From: Aurifilum marmelostoma | Lineage: Eukaryota > Ascomycota > Sordariomycetes > Diaporthales > Cryphonectriaceae | Direction of reading: 5' to 3' | Assembly: GCA_027559495.1 (NCBI GenBank) | Contig: JAMXSV010000006.1 | Location: 992,001-1,056,000, forward strand | DNA length: 64,000 bases | Part shown: positions 54,768 through 64,000 of the stretch, in pieces | How the letters are laid out: every line of letters starts with the position of its first letter | Position numbering within the stretch: the first letter of the stretch is position 1 | Notes under the pieces: model-generated | Database searches by the model: none | What the model was told of the DNA's origin: nothing | The model's input: the letters and a program-made list of their open reading frames with translations, nothing else | Translations under genes and position numbers: made by a program

Positions 54768-57700
54768 ATGGATTCAACTTCTTCAGCCGCTGCGACCTTG
54801 ACGCGCCCACGTCTCGCCATTCAGGTCATCACAGGGCTCGCTGCTGGCTTCATCATCTATCAAGCCTGGCAGCAGCGCTCCCGACAGTCATCTTCTGCAC
54901 CTGCGGCCACTGCCAGCGGTAGCAGCGGGACCGGATTGCACAGGAGCAATGCAGTTCGCAGAACCGAGCGGAGCAACCGACGTCAGATCGAAAGGGCCAT
55001 CGATGACCTCGTGAACTCAGGCGACGGTGTTGAGCAGCGACAACACCTCGAGGGCCTCCTTCGGCAACATTTCAACCCGTCACATGACCAAACGGCCGCA
55101 GATGCACCACCCCCCGAGCCTGATGCCCTAGACTCTGCCCCGCAGCCCGACGAGAACATTAATGTCCCGCAGCCACAACTGCCCGCTGCCACCGAGCCGG
55201 GTGAGATCGACCGAAGAGCCGAGACAGTAGCTGGAGATGAGCCATGGCAGCACCCCGACTGGCCAGAAGACTCATGGACAATGCCTCCTCGCTCAGGCCA
55301 CAATATTGTTGGTCTGCTGTTCAGGGTCTCGGAGGATAACGCCCGGCGTAATGCCTACGTCCACCGGGGCTGCATGTGCAATGCCTGCGGACTCCTGCCC
55401 ATCCGGGGCATACGCTATCGCTGTGCCAACTGTGCCGATTTCGACCTCTGCGAGACGTGCGAGGCCCAGGGCTTGCACATCAAGACACATGTGTTCTACA
55501 AGGTCAGGGTCCCCGCGCCGCCTTTTGGTCCGAAGTCGATGCAACCTGTGTGGTATCCTGGCGACCCCGATACAGCTCTGAGGAGCCTGCCCAGTCTGCT
55601 CATCAAGCAGCTGGCCAAGGAGACGGGCTTCGAACGACCCGAGCTGGAGGCCTTGTGGGAACAGTGGACGTTCATCGCAGCTACCGAGTGGAGGGACGAC
55701 CCGGACGAGCTGTACCTCGCAGCAGACCGCAAGACGTTTGAGAGATACCTCGTGCCTTCAAGTGGTACGAAGCGCACCGCACCAAACCTCATTCACGACC
55801 GCATGTTTGCTTTCTACGACACCAATGGCGACGACCTGATCAGCTTTCCCGAATTTCTCAAGGGGTTGTCCTACAAGAAAGGCAAGGAGAGGCTCGAGAG
55901 GATCTTCAAGGGCTACGATATCGATGGCGATGGCTACATATCTCGACGGGACTGCCTGCGGATCTTCCGAACCTATTACGTCTTGTACAAGCAGATGCAC
56001 GCAGACGTCATCGAGGGTCTAGATCAGCAGGCTCTGCACAACACCGACACCCAACAACTAGTCACTGGAAGGCAGCCGCTCAGCAGCCACTTTGGTCGCG
56101 AGGGCCGGGTGCCTGAAGCTGACCATGGACGCAGGATGGAAGGCAAGGTCTTCCACAGCAATGGCGAAGTCTACATCACTGATGAGAAGAATGGTGTGGT
56201 CAACGAGACAAGGCCGGACGTTGGAAGTCGCGAGGAGATACTCTCCAGTCTTTTTAGCTCAAGCGGAGACGTCGACCACGGCAGCAGGTTCTACGCGTCT
56301 ACATCCGAGCACGTCACCTCCCCCAGCGGAGATGAGGTGTCACACATGCACTACGAAGCCCTGCTCAACCCGCCGACACAAGTTGCTGAACTGGTGAACT
56401 TGTTGGTGGGCGAGTCGCGCAACATCCAGCCGGGCGAGATCTCTCCTGACAACCGCGAGGAGCAACAGAATAGCCACGATAGCGGCAGCGAGGAAGACAC
56501 GTCTGTGGAAGAAGACGACCCGGAAGCACCCAGACCACCACTCGAAGGAGCTGCATCTGATGTACCGACAAACCCGCCCCTGGGATTTTCTGCTGCGACG
56601 AACGGCATCCCTTCCTCTGAGGTTGCCTCCTCTCTGCCTGCCGCCGTGCTGCGGGAAGCTGGTGACGAGCGGTGGACCAATAGGCCGCCGACCGAGAGCC
56701 AGCTGAGGGCTCGGCACCTTCGTCTCGAAGCCCACAGGAAGTGGGCGATGAATAGGAAACTGCGGGGCGCAGTCAGGAAGAAGCTCTTCGACCGCTGGAG
56801 GAAGCGCAGTTTCTACTTGATGGAAGAGGAAGGCACATCACCACCGGAGGGATTCGACGCCGAAGACGACGTTCTGGCAGATGTCACTGCAACCGAGGGG
56901 TTCGAGTCCAAGGACGGACAGCCTCCCCTGTCTGCTCGATCGCGGTCGTCTTCCAAGGTTCGGTTTGCCGAGGACACCGACGACTACGAGATCCGGTCGA
57001 ATCCGTCCACGTCATCAAGAAGCGTGCCAGAGCGCTGGGGAGGCATGGACATACCCGATGCAGAGAGAGACATGGGGAAGGAGATCCTTTACGTTGTGAC
57101 GCAGCAGGCTTTCAACGAGATCCTCGACGTCCTTTTCAAGGAGAAGGAGGACCTTGCCGTGAAAGCTGCGCACTCGAAGGAGTGGAGGGATGCATATCGC
57201 GACGTGCTGGACTCGTTTGACCCGGATCAGCCGCTGCGAGCACCTTCGCAACCTACCCAACAGCAATCCAAAGCTGGAGCTGGTTTCGGAACCGTCGTTG
57301 AGGTCGATGAGAACAAACCTATCCAGGATAGAAACGTGGACGAGCTTCTTGCGACCGCAGGATACACCATCGACGAAACCCTTGCCGTTAACGGGACCGT
57401 AGCCGAGCGTGGGGATGAAGATGAGCTTGATACAAGCGCAGACGAGGAAGACCACCTGGAGGAGACGTCTGAGAGTGGTTCAAAAGATGAGACGGACACG
57501 ACATCGTACTGTGATCCGACCATGCCTCAGTTCCGTCCCAACAGTGACGCTGATCTCCGGCGTCGCACTGCTACCACCCTGCTTTCCAAGCAGCAGCGCC
57601 CACAGGCGGCGGGAATGAAGGGGTTCAGCAGCGTTCAGCCCAGTCTCGACAGCGCACCGCCACAAAAGGGACGGCCCCTGACACGCCCGGACCGCTCGGT

Positions 57701-57866
57701 GCTCGTGGAATGGAAGAAACTCGACGCTGCTGAGGCGGAAGCCAAGCAGCGCGGCGGATGGGGCCGGTTGACGCTGGCCGAGTTCAAGGATATCTGGCAC
57801 CGCGAGGAGAATGGACACCAACGGCTGGACTACCTTGGGACGTGGATCGACTTCTGCATACCTTAG
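54768..57866 (+). CDS. ZZ-type zinc finger and EF-hand protein with N-terminal membrane anchor
   Basis: One open frame of 1032 residues from ATG 54768. A hydrophobic segment at about 15-33 (LAIQVITGLAAGFIIYQAW) predicts a signal anchor. A ZZ zinc finger lies at about 198-246, with CxxC pairs (CMCNAC, CANC, CETC) and HIKTHVF. Two EF-hands have good calcium loops: 351-362 (DTNGDDLISFPE) and 384-395 (DIDGDGYISRRD). The remaining 600 residues are acidic, Ser-rich and mostly disordered, with a basic helix at about 640-690. Combination of ZZ, EF-hand and membrane anchor occurs in uncharacterised fungal proteins; a calcium-responsive adaptor at an organelle membrane is inference. The stop at 57864 falls in what looks like an intron: coding-like sequence resumes at 57909 (listed separately), so the natural C-terminus may be about 80 residues longer. 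Confidence 0.82.
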   Translation: MDSTSSAAATLTRPRLAIQVITGLAAGFIIYQAWQQRSRQSSSAPAATASGSSGTGLHRSNAVRRTERSNRRQIERAIDDLVNSGDGVEQRQHLEGLLRQHFNPSHDQTAADAPPPEPDALDSAPQPDENINVPQPQLPAATEPGEIDRRAETVAGDEPWQHPDWPEDSWTMPPRSGHNIVGLLFRVSEDNARRNAYVHRGCMCNACGLLPIRGIRYRCANCADFDLCETCEAQGLHIKTHVFYKVRVPAPPFGPKSMQPVWYPGDPDTALRSLPSLLIKQLAKETGFERPELEALWEQWTFIAATEWRDDPDELYLAADRKTFERYLVPSSGTKRTAPNLIHDRMFAFYDTNGDDLISFPEFLKGLSYKKGKERLERIFKGYDIDGDGYISRRDCLRIFRTYYVLYKQMHADVIEGLDQQALHNTDTQQLVTGRQPLSSHFGREGRVPEADHGRRMEGKVFHSNGEVYITDEKNGVVNETRPDVGSREEILSSLFSSSGDVDHGSRFYASTSEHVTSPSGDEVSHMHYEALLNPPTQVAELVNLLVGESRNIQPGEISPDNREEQQNSHDSGSEEDTSVEEDDPEAPRPPLEGAASDVPTNPPLGFSAATNGIPSSEVASSLPAAVLREAGDERWTNRPPTESQLRARHLRLEAHRKWAMNRKLRGAVRKKLFDRWRKRSFYLMEEEGTSPPEGFDAEDDVLADVTATEGFESKDGQPPLSARSRSSSKVRFAEDTDDYEIRSNPSTSSRSVPERWGGMDIPDAERDMGKEILYVVTQQAFNEILDVLFKEKEDLAVKAAHSKEWRDAYRDVLDSFDPDQPLRAPSQPTQQQSKAGAGFGTVVEVDENKPIQDRNVDELLATAGYTIDETLAVNGTVAERGDEDELDTSADEEDHLEETSESGSKDETDTTSYCDPTMPQFRPNSDADLRRRTATTLLSKQQRPQAAGMKGFSSVQPSLDSAPPQKGRPLTRPDRSVLVEWKKLDAAEAEAKQRGGWGRLTLAEFKDIWHREENGHQRLDYLGTWIDFCIP

Positions 57867-57908
57867 GGAAGGGAGATGCTGAATTTTCTACCGTTTATCA
57901 TTTTGCAG

Positions 57909-58151
57909 GCCTGGGGTATGTCCGAGCTGGGCTTTGATGAGAATGCCGCCGCCGCCGCTGCCGAACAACCACAGGCCCAAGACCCCAGCAGCAGCGAGAT
58001 GGACCTCGATGAGGATGGGAGCGAGGACCTCTACACACCGGGCATGCCATTGGGTATAAGAGATGTGATCGACCCGGGAGGTCGAGGATTACCGATTACG
58101 GACGAGCAGCAAGAGGCAATGCTGGAAGCGCTCAGGATCCTCCGACGTTGA
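57909..58151 (+). other. probable last exon of the ZZ/EF-hand gene, splice donor not found
   Basis: After a TTTTGCAG acceptor-like site the frame AWGMSELGFDEN continues for 80 codons to a stop at 58151. It has an Ala run, an acidic segment (MDLDEDGSEDLYTPGMP) and a neat C-terminal helix (EEAMLEALRILRR-like). Composition matches the ZZ/EF-hand protein. Joining needs a phase-0 donor near 57840-57866, but the only GT there (57842) is phase 2. So either the donor is non-canonical or mutated, there is a base error, or this is a separate tiny gene starting at ATG 57876. Confidence 0.45.
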
Positions 58152-58708
58152 ATTACAACTGGAGAGGATCACTGGCGCAAACCCCTGTGTGGAAGAATCC
58201 TTGAGGGGGGGGAGGGGCTTTAAAAAAAATTCATGTTCAGGGCAAATCATCATCTATCCTGCTATAGACTTTTAGATGGAGATAAGGGGGAGAGAAGGAA
58301 GACATAGTTCGCGTTAGAGGGCGACAAATTAATGGACAAGATTATCTTCCTTTTTTTTCTTTTTCTGTCTACCCCTCTTCCTTATGCCTGGAACGATTCT
58401 GCGTAGTGACCTAGCCACACGTTCTGGGATCAGGTTATCCCTGCCACCTGTTAGCTACCGATTCGTCGAGCTCCCTCTACGGAAGTCTATCTCGAAACAT
58501 TCCAGAGAGCGGATGGACATGGGCACCGAGACGAACGTCGGCGCTGTCAGAGTCTTTGAAGATGGTGGCGATTGACCAGGAGACCTTTTATAAGGACCGC
58601 ATCTATTAACTCGCCACGCCAGTCGCACTGACCCAAAAGAGTAGAATGAACGAGGCTCTGGTCTCCTTGGGGGCTCACACCTACGACCTGCCAGCCAGGC
58701 TATACCCG
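58152..58708. other. convergent intergenic spacer
   Basis: 3' regions of two convergent genes. Contains a G-rich run near 58205-58220 and an A8 tract. No gene seen. Confidence 0.5.
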
Positions 58709-60098
58709 CTAGATGCCACCAAAGAACGCTCCAGCGGCGCCCAGATTCCTCCTCTGCATCTCCCATTTGTACAGCACCGACCCGAAGGGCGACAGGTGGC
58801 GGTACAGAAAGACGCTCCCCACAAGACCCAGCGCGGCCGCCGAGCTCCCCAGCGCCGACAGGATGGACCCGCCCCTCGAGCTGGAACTGCCGCTGCTGCT
58901 TCCACCAGATCGCTGGTCCGAGATAGCCTGGTTGCCCTGCTGGTGGGGTGCGGGGGACGACTCTCCAAGCAGCCAGTCCTCAGGCACGGCAGCCTCGACG
59001 ACGCCCCTGGCGAACCGGACGAGCTTCCACGGTCTTTCTACGCCAGGCTCAGCTCGCCAGGGCAGGGAGGACGGGGAGGCCGCGTCGCCGCCAAACAGCT
59101 CGTCGCGCACGCTGTCGACAAAGACGCAGAGGCCGTCGTAGCGGTTGCGCAGCAGATCGCGCAGCCAGGGGCGGGGAACCTCGGGCACGAGCATCAGGGC
59201 CAGGTACCCAAAGGCCAGGCAGTCCAGGGCGGCTGGGCGGTCGCGTCGGGACAAGAGAAAGCGCCCAGCAGCAGCGGCGGGAGCGTCTTGCTTGTGGTCT
59301 CGTGCGGTTGCGTCCGCCAGCACACCAAGGCACTCCCTGGCGGCGGCCTCGAGCCTGAAGAGAGCGGTCTGCTCCGGGGCCAGGGCGGACCTGACGCTCC
59401 TGTTGCGTGGGCGTAGGCGCTCTGGGATCTTCAGGAAGCCGCGGCGGTCGTGGTCGGCGGCGTGGTCCTCACCGCCGACATCATCGATGTTGAGGTCGGA
59501 GAGGCCTAGGTGTGCGGCGGCGGCGCACATGCGCCTGCGGACAGCGGGGGGTTCCGTCCAGGTCAGGGGGAAAGGGGAGGACGGCGCTGTATGCGGGCCG
59601 GGTGGCGGCGGCCCAGTTCTCGCTCGAGACATAGAGGGAGAGGGCGAGCAGGGGCGCGGCCGTGCTCGAGAGGAAAGCCGTGTAGGCCGTGGCGTCTGCG
59701 GCCTGGAGGCGGGAGAGACCGGCGGCAAGGTCGAGGTCCCATGCCGGGTTGGTGGCGCCTAGGTAGCTGGTGACGGCCGTGAAGCCGCTGAGCCAGGTTC
59801 CTGAGGTGGTGTCGTGTAGGGCTGGGAGTGCTCCTGTGTGTAGGTGTGTGTTCGTCAGCAGAAAGCTTGTCTGTATCTATGGGATAATGTTCTCAGGATG
59901 GCTGTGCCTGTGTGTGTAATGTCTGTGTATATCCTGCTTTGATGACTTACGCGTAGGGACACCAGAGGGACTGCTGGCGACGAGCTCCCATGCAGAGGCC
60001 GGTACGGCACATGCCAAGTAGGTGATGACAGCCAGACACTCGGCGTCGACGGAGGCCAGGCCAAAGGCCGGGCCCCAGACGTGGAGACGGAGGACCAT
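58709..60098 (-). CDS. SAM37: SAM complex subunit Sam37 / metaxin, one-base frameshift
   Basis: Exon 1, 60098-59951, gives MVLRLHVWGPAFGLASVDAE, the standard fungal Sam37/Tom37 N-terminus. A 117-nt phase-1 intron (GTAAGT...ACACAG) leads to exon 2, 59833-58709. The metaxin/GST-like region continues (ALPALHD, GFTAVTSYLGA, AYTAFLSSTAAPLLALSLYVSSENW) until about 59570, where the frame changes. The rest (PLTWTEPPAVRRRM, the Tom37 C-terminal domain and a C-terminal hydrophobic segment, LSALGSSAAALGLVGSVFLY) is in another frame. One base too many in the stretch C4-T3-C5 of the coding strand (G5 at 59566-59570) explains it; with one fewer the product is about 423 residues and ends at 58709. Role: outer-membrane subunit of the sorting and assembly machinery that inserts beta-barrel proteins into the mitochondrial outer membrane. 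Confidence 0.86.
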
Positions 60099-60744
60099 TG
60101 TCCTGCTGCTCCGTCTGGGGGGAACGTTTAATCTGGGGGGGCCCGTCGGCGAACGGCGGGACCGAGGGGATACGGGTAAGGGGAGGAGGAGGAGGAGGAG
60201 TTGACCAGGTATCAGACCAGTAATGGTGTGCAGCTCCCCGCACAGACTCGATCGTACGACAGGTCGGGTTCCCCAGATTGGCAATATACAAGACGTCGGT
60301 TGTTTCGGTGTACAGTGCCAGGGTGTGTACCCAGCAAGTACGATCAGGGGTGGACACGCAGAGGCCGCAGCTGTTCGTCAAAGCGCGCACACACAAATGC
60401 ACACGCCTACACGTACGCACACATATACACACACAGTGGACTGTCTCGACCCAAACTGGCAAGCAATTCGTCGATGCGATAAACGAAAGACGGGCGACGC
60501 CTCTGCCGAGATGAGGAGTGCAGGCCAGGCTCTGGACCGAGAGCAGCAGCGGCAGCAGCAGCAGCAGGCACACGCGCCTCAGCCCCACTCGATCCGCCCG
60601 GGGCTGGCGAAAGCGCTGTGCGGGATGGCTCGAGCCAGGACGAGCCACAGCCTGGACTCTGGTCTTGTCTTATTTTCGAGCGCGCAGCCCCTGCCCGGGG
60701 TTCGAGGTCGCAGTACAGAACAGGATCAGGGACCGGGAAAACAC

Positions 60745-60769
60745 GGCTGGCTGGCTGGCTGGCTGGCTG
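60745..60769. repeat. (CTGG)n tetranucleotide repeat
   Basis: Six tandem CTGG units, followed at about 60783-60798 by a short GTTGG repeat. Confidence 0.9.
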
Positions 60770-60870
60770 TTGTGGTTCGTGTTGGGTTGGGTTGGTTCGA
60801 GTATCCACGAGGGCCCAAGAAACAAGCCTAGCTGGGACTGAACTGGGTGAGATGAGATTGTAATGCGCAG

Positions 60871-60912
60871 GTGGTGGTGGTGGTGGTGGTGGTAGTACTG
60901 GTGGTGGTGGAG
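60871..60912. repeat. (GGT)n trinucleotide repeat, interrupted
   Basis: Two GTG/GGT blocks (60871-60893 and 60899-60912) separated by AGTACT. No frame through it is part of a larger coding region. Confidence 0.9.
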
Positions 60913-61045
60913 GAGTGCGATTGCGGCGGTGGCCCCCGTGACGTCTGGGTGACAGACAGACAGACAGGTGGAAGTTGCCGTTCAGCCGGTGCTAGAGAAG
61001 ACAGGTCAAGAGGCGCGCGAATGATGAGGCTCTGTTGACTCAACA

Positions 61046-61059
61046 CCCCCCCCCCCCCC
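61046..61059. repeat. poly-C tract (14 C)
   Basis: Uninterrupted C14. Confidence 0.9.
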
Positions 61060-61311
61060 TTCTTGGCGTAGGATCCGGACCGACACACGGGTCCCTTGCT
61101 GTGATGATCGATGGTGGTGGTGATGGTCAAAGTTTCAAGGCACAGAGAGAAGGACTGTACAGGACACATGCCTGCTGTAGTACTTGGTAGAGGCAGGCAG
61201 GCACTGGGCAGGTTAGGTGAAATGAGGTCGAACCTTCTTTTTTTGATTCTGCTGGCCGCACGGGAGAGCATAGCAGGGCGAAATTCAGGGTCCGCCCCAG
61301 GGGGGGAGGGG

Positions 61312-61329
61312 AAAAAAAAAAAAAAAAAA
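61312..61329. repeat. poly-A tract (18 A) after a G-rich run
   Basis: G7-A-G4 followed by A18 on the + strand: a strand-asymmetric purine block of about 30 bases. Confidence 0.9.
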
Positions 61330-62229
61330 GGTTATTCTAAAAATGGTAATGACGCTACTGTAAGCCAAGATTTCTATCCTTTTTTGTGTTCTTTCTCTAA
61401 CGGAAACTTCGTCTCCCTCCTATTCCACAAATTTTATGATCTCGTCACTGTTGTGGTACATTGCCCTCTTGTACCCTTATAATGTACACAGGTACTGCAG
61501 CTATCTTCGTAATCCTATAATAGCACGTGCATGGTAGGGAAGATGCCAGCGCATGATACCTATGACTTCACCCAATCTCCTTTGTTTTTTTCTCCCCCCC
61601 TCTGATCGCGCAACAGACTGTCCGGGTTTGCCTGTGTCGGGTAACGATGATCACAAATGAAACGAGGCCGATCCCCAATTGGTAAGGGGCGTTTCAAGAG
61701 CGGCATGGGCTATGTCGTGGCAACGTGGCAATCCTCTCTGTGTGTGTGTGTATGTATTTGCACAGAGCACGTGGCAGTATTAAAAGTGGTGTGTATCCTT
61801 GGTGTGTGCATATGTATTGTGTCAGCCAATGAAGGCAGGCAGACGGACAGACTACTTGAACTTTGCTGCGGCCATGGTATCACTGGCCATACTCCCTGGC
61901 TGCTGCTACCACCATGCAATGTACCCTTCGGCGTACCGACTCCAAGAGAGGAGGGGAGGCAGGCCCTGACATCCGCATGGGTTGCCCGACAAGGGCTGCC
62001 CGAAATTTGATGGTCATTTTTAGACCACAATCACCTTTCCTCCCCCTTCCCATGGTCTATCCTCTTGTACCATGTACTACAGTATGCATGTGCTCTACCG
62101 TGCATCCATGTATGGTATCTACATGGGAGCGGGTGGCGGGATAAGCTTGTTTCCTCCTGCTCGTCCTCCTCCGGGCAATGTTTCCAGGCTGATTAATTTC
62201 GATACTGCAGGGGGTTTTGTATGTATCAA

Positions 62230-62244
62230 TTTTTTTTTTTTTTT
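62230..62244. repeat. poly-T tract (15 T)
   Basis: T15 followed by a C/T-only stretch. Confidence 0.9.
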
Positions 62245-62310
62245 CTCTTTTTCCTTTTACCTTCCTTCTGTCATCCCACACGGCATTACTCATATGACTC
62301 ACCGCACTCT

Positions 62311-62358
62311 CACACACACACACACACACTCTCTCTCTCTGTCACACACACACACACA
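62311..62358. repeat. compound (CA)n-(CT)n-(CA)n microsatellite
   Basis: CA units at 62311-62328, CT units to 62340, then CA units at 62343-62358. Confidence 0.9.
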
Positions 62359-62667
62359 ACAAATCACGAGGCCCAAGAGCCCGTTCCTGAATTTAGTGCG
62401 CAGTGAGTGTCCAATTTCCTTCTGGAATGTTATCCGCGCCACCCTAGAACGTCTGACATGCAGGGACATCCCCAGCCACGCCTGTCCAGCTGTACCTGAT
62501 CGACGCCAGTGGCGAGAGACAAGATTGCACATCTGTGTCCTTTTTTTTTTCTTCTTCCTTTTCCTGTCCTGTCAAGCCTGTCTGCTGGCCGTTTCAGGAC
62601 CGTGGAGCACAATCACCCACAAGGATATCTCCATTCTTATTTTGCCACACACTCTCCCCCCCTCCTC

Positions 62668-62702
62668 TTTTTTTTTTTTTTTTTTTTTTTTTGGGGGGGG
62701 GG
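62668..62702. repeat. poly-T (25) directly followed by poly-G (10)
   Basis: T25 then G10 with no base between. Long adjacent homopolymers of this kind are prone to assembly error. Confidence 0.9.
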
Positions 62703-63279
62703 TAAAGGGAAGCAACCAAGAAAAAGTTCAGACGCCCTCGGGGCTCCCGACAAGGGGAAATTGACCACCACACACGCCCCCTCCCCCTAACCCAAACCCC
62801 ATCATCCCCACCGCTATTCCCATCACCGACCACAAAACAGATCCTGAGACGACCGAGGTCGTCCTGATGATCCTCGGGATCTTCGCATCACATTTCCCAA
62901 TAGTTGATACATGAGTATATTGCTGTTCATCTCATCTCATTCTTTTTCTTTTTGGGCCCCTCTTTTAACAGCGACCCACTTCTGGCATCGTACATACAAG
63001 TGCTCAGGCCACAGCGATACCCCCGACCTCTTTTTTGGTTGTATGAGAGTACATCAAGTACACGTACATGAACTTTCTCCTCTGGGTCTCTTTTTCTCAC
63101 GGTACGCCTTGTCCACCTGTCTAGCCTTATGGACGATCCATCCGGAGGGGCAGCTCGAGGCAGAGGGGTCATCTGTGGCATGCATGCATCCTGTTCCCTC
63201 ATGCCTGACGGGATCGTCGTCGCGTGGGGTCAATGCGGTCACCGAAAATATGTGACGAGAGCAAAGGAAGGGGAAAGAG

Positions 63280-63294
63280 AAAAAAAAAAAAAAA
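63280..63294. repeat. poly-A tract (15 A)
   Basis: A15 at the end of a G/A-rich stretch. Confidence 0.9.
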
Positions 63295-63480
63295 GTGACC
63301 TAACCCTTACCAATTAGATGAGACTTGCTCCGTGTAGGTGTGCAGGTGTGTTGTCCCAAGCACGCCAGGATCTCACGTTTCGTAGACAAAGTGGGCGCAA
63401 ACGTGGCTCGATGAGGCGAGGCCATGTTAAACTTGCTCACACATCACAAAACGACAAGTCAGCAGCGTCTCCTCCCTTGT

Positions 63481-63509
<29 letters not shown>
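63481..63509. repeat. (TG)n microsatellite
   Basis: About 14 uninterrupted TG units. Confidence 0.9.
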
Positions 63510-63511
<2 letters not shown>

Positions 63512-64000
63512 ACATAGTATGTGGTGAGATTAGAACAAAAAAAATACCATTGGCCAGATGGCCGAGGCAATCCGACCAGAAAAGTGGATATTCTTGCACA
63601 TGCATGCTCTGTCTCTCACACATACTGTTACTTCGCAGGTGTCTGCGTGTGTATGATGTACAGCACTACACAATACCACCTATAGTAGTAGCAGTACGTG
63701 CCTGCTTTTAGCAATCCCCAACCTCTCAAGCGCAAGTTTCTCCCAAGCTGGCCAGCCTTGATCCTCTCCTTTAATCCATGTGTACAAGTCCATAGAGACC
63801 GCAGACCGCCCCGTGCTCCCCGTCAGAAGTTGCCTTTTTACCTGCGCGCTCACCTTCGCTTGCGATTCGCGAGCTGGGCCTAGTATAGTAGTAGTACCAC
63901 GGTGGCATCTACTTTACATTATCGCAGACAAATGACGCCTTCCAACCCCCCCCTCGTGACCTTTATCCCTCGCCCCCTCCTCCTCATCCCCCCATTGTTA

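Larger units (their letters stand above)
60099..64000. other. gene-free, repeat-dense right end
   Basis: Nearly 4 kb without a credible coding region on either strand. Open frames here are made of dinucleotide repeats and poly-tracts. It contains the Sam37 promoter at its left edge and many simple repeats, the main ones listed separately. Long leaders and promoters rich in such tracts are typical upstream of large fungal regulatory genes, so a gene may begin just beyond 64000 (inference). Confidence 0.5.

Noticed and set aside
58646..59416. 256-codon + frame over SAM37
   Set aside because: Arg/Gly/Pro-rich shadow of the GC-rich SAM37 exon; no conserved motif.
60099..64000. Coding genes among the many short frames of the right end
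   Set aside because: The frames consist of dinucleotide and homopolymer repeats, overlap each other on both strands and carry no domain.
1..64000. CRISPR arrays, rRNA genes, intact transposons or viral genes
   Set aside because: No regularly spaced repeats, no 5S or rDNA-like segment, and no transposase, integrase, reverse transcriptase or capsid motif was seen.

Overview
This window comes from the nuclear genome of a filamentous ascomycete (Pezizomycotina, most likely Sordariomycetes). The evidence is short GT-AG introns of about 50-230 nt, a Sac1 / pescadillo / BimC-kinesin / PIG-U complement of fungal type, a HET-domain gene, a long DUF726 gene, and an intron-containing tRNA-Leu. Genes lie on both strands, are mostly single-copy housekeeping genes, and have 0.1-1.5 kb spacers. 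There are also gene-poor stretches at 8.5-13.5 kb, 15.7-17.5 kb and 60.1-64 kb. I see no intact transposon, virus, CRISPR array or rRNA gene.

Layout from the left: the 3' part of SAC1 (lipid phosphatase, +); a small unknown protein (+); a 1274-aa Ser-rich protein with a C-terminal membrane anchor (-); a gene-poor 5 kb; a secreted TolB/WD40-like beta-propeller protein (+); GAB1/PIG-U (-), diverging from NOP7/pescadillo (+), which is followed by an Rrn9-domain protein with two zinc fingers (+); a HAD-type dehalogenase (-, frameshifted); a BimC kinesin-5 (-); a PHAF1/UPF0183 protein (+); a cytochrome P450 relic (-); a DUF726/TMCO4 hydrolase-like membrane protein (-); a HET-domain protein (-, frameshifted), diverging from an eight-exon protein with a putative nucleotidyltransferase-like core and no ankyrin repeats (+, frameshifted); tRNA-Leu(CAG) (-); two convergent folylpolyglutamate synthase paralogues; mitochondrial isoleucyl-tRNA synthetase (-); a family-1 glycosyltransferase (+); a ZZ-finger/EF-hand membrane protein (+); SAM37/metaxin (-, frameshifted); and 3.9 kb of gene-free DNA dense in microsatellites and homopolymers.

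Functional themes: organelle and membrane biology (SAC1, GAB1, SAM37, ISM1, PHAF1, DUF726), ribosome production (NOP7 next to an Rrn9-domain gene) and one-carbon metabolism (two FPGS genes). The accessory part is 31.9-42 kb: P450 relic, DUF726, HET gene and the putative nucleotidyltransferase-like gene. The divergent HET / NTase-like pair is the best candidate here for an undescribed self/non-self or defence-type module, but that role is inference.

A cross-cutting observation: four otherwise well-preserved genes are each broken by a single one-base change in a homopolymer (three extra bases in G5/C5 runs, one missing base in an A7 run). In every case one base restores the reading frame through all downstream exons to the natural stop. 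This points to consensus errors in the assembly more than to four independent pseudogenes, but reads are needed to decide.
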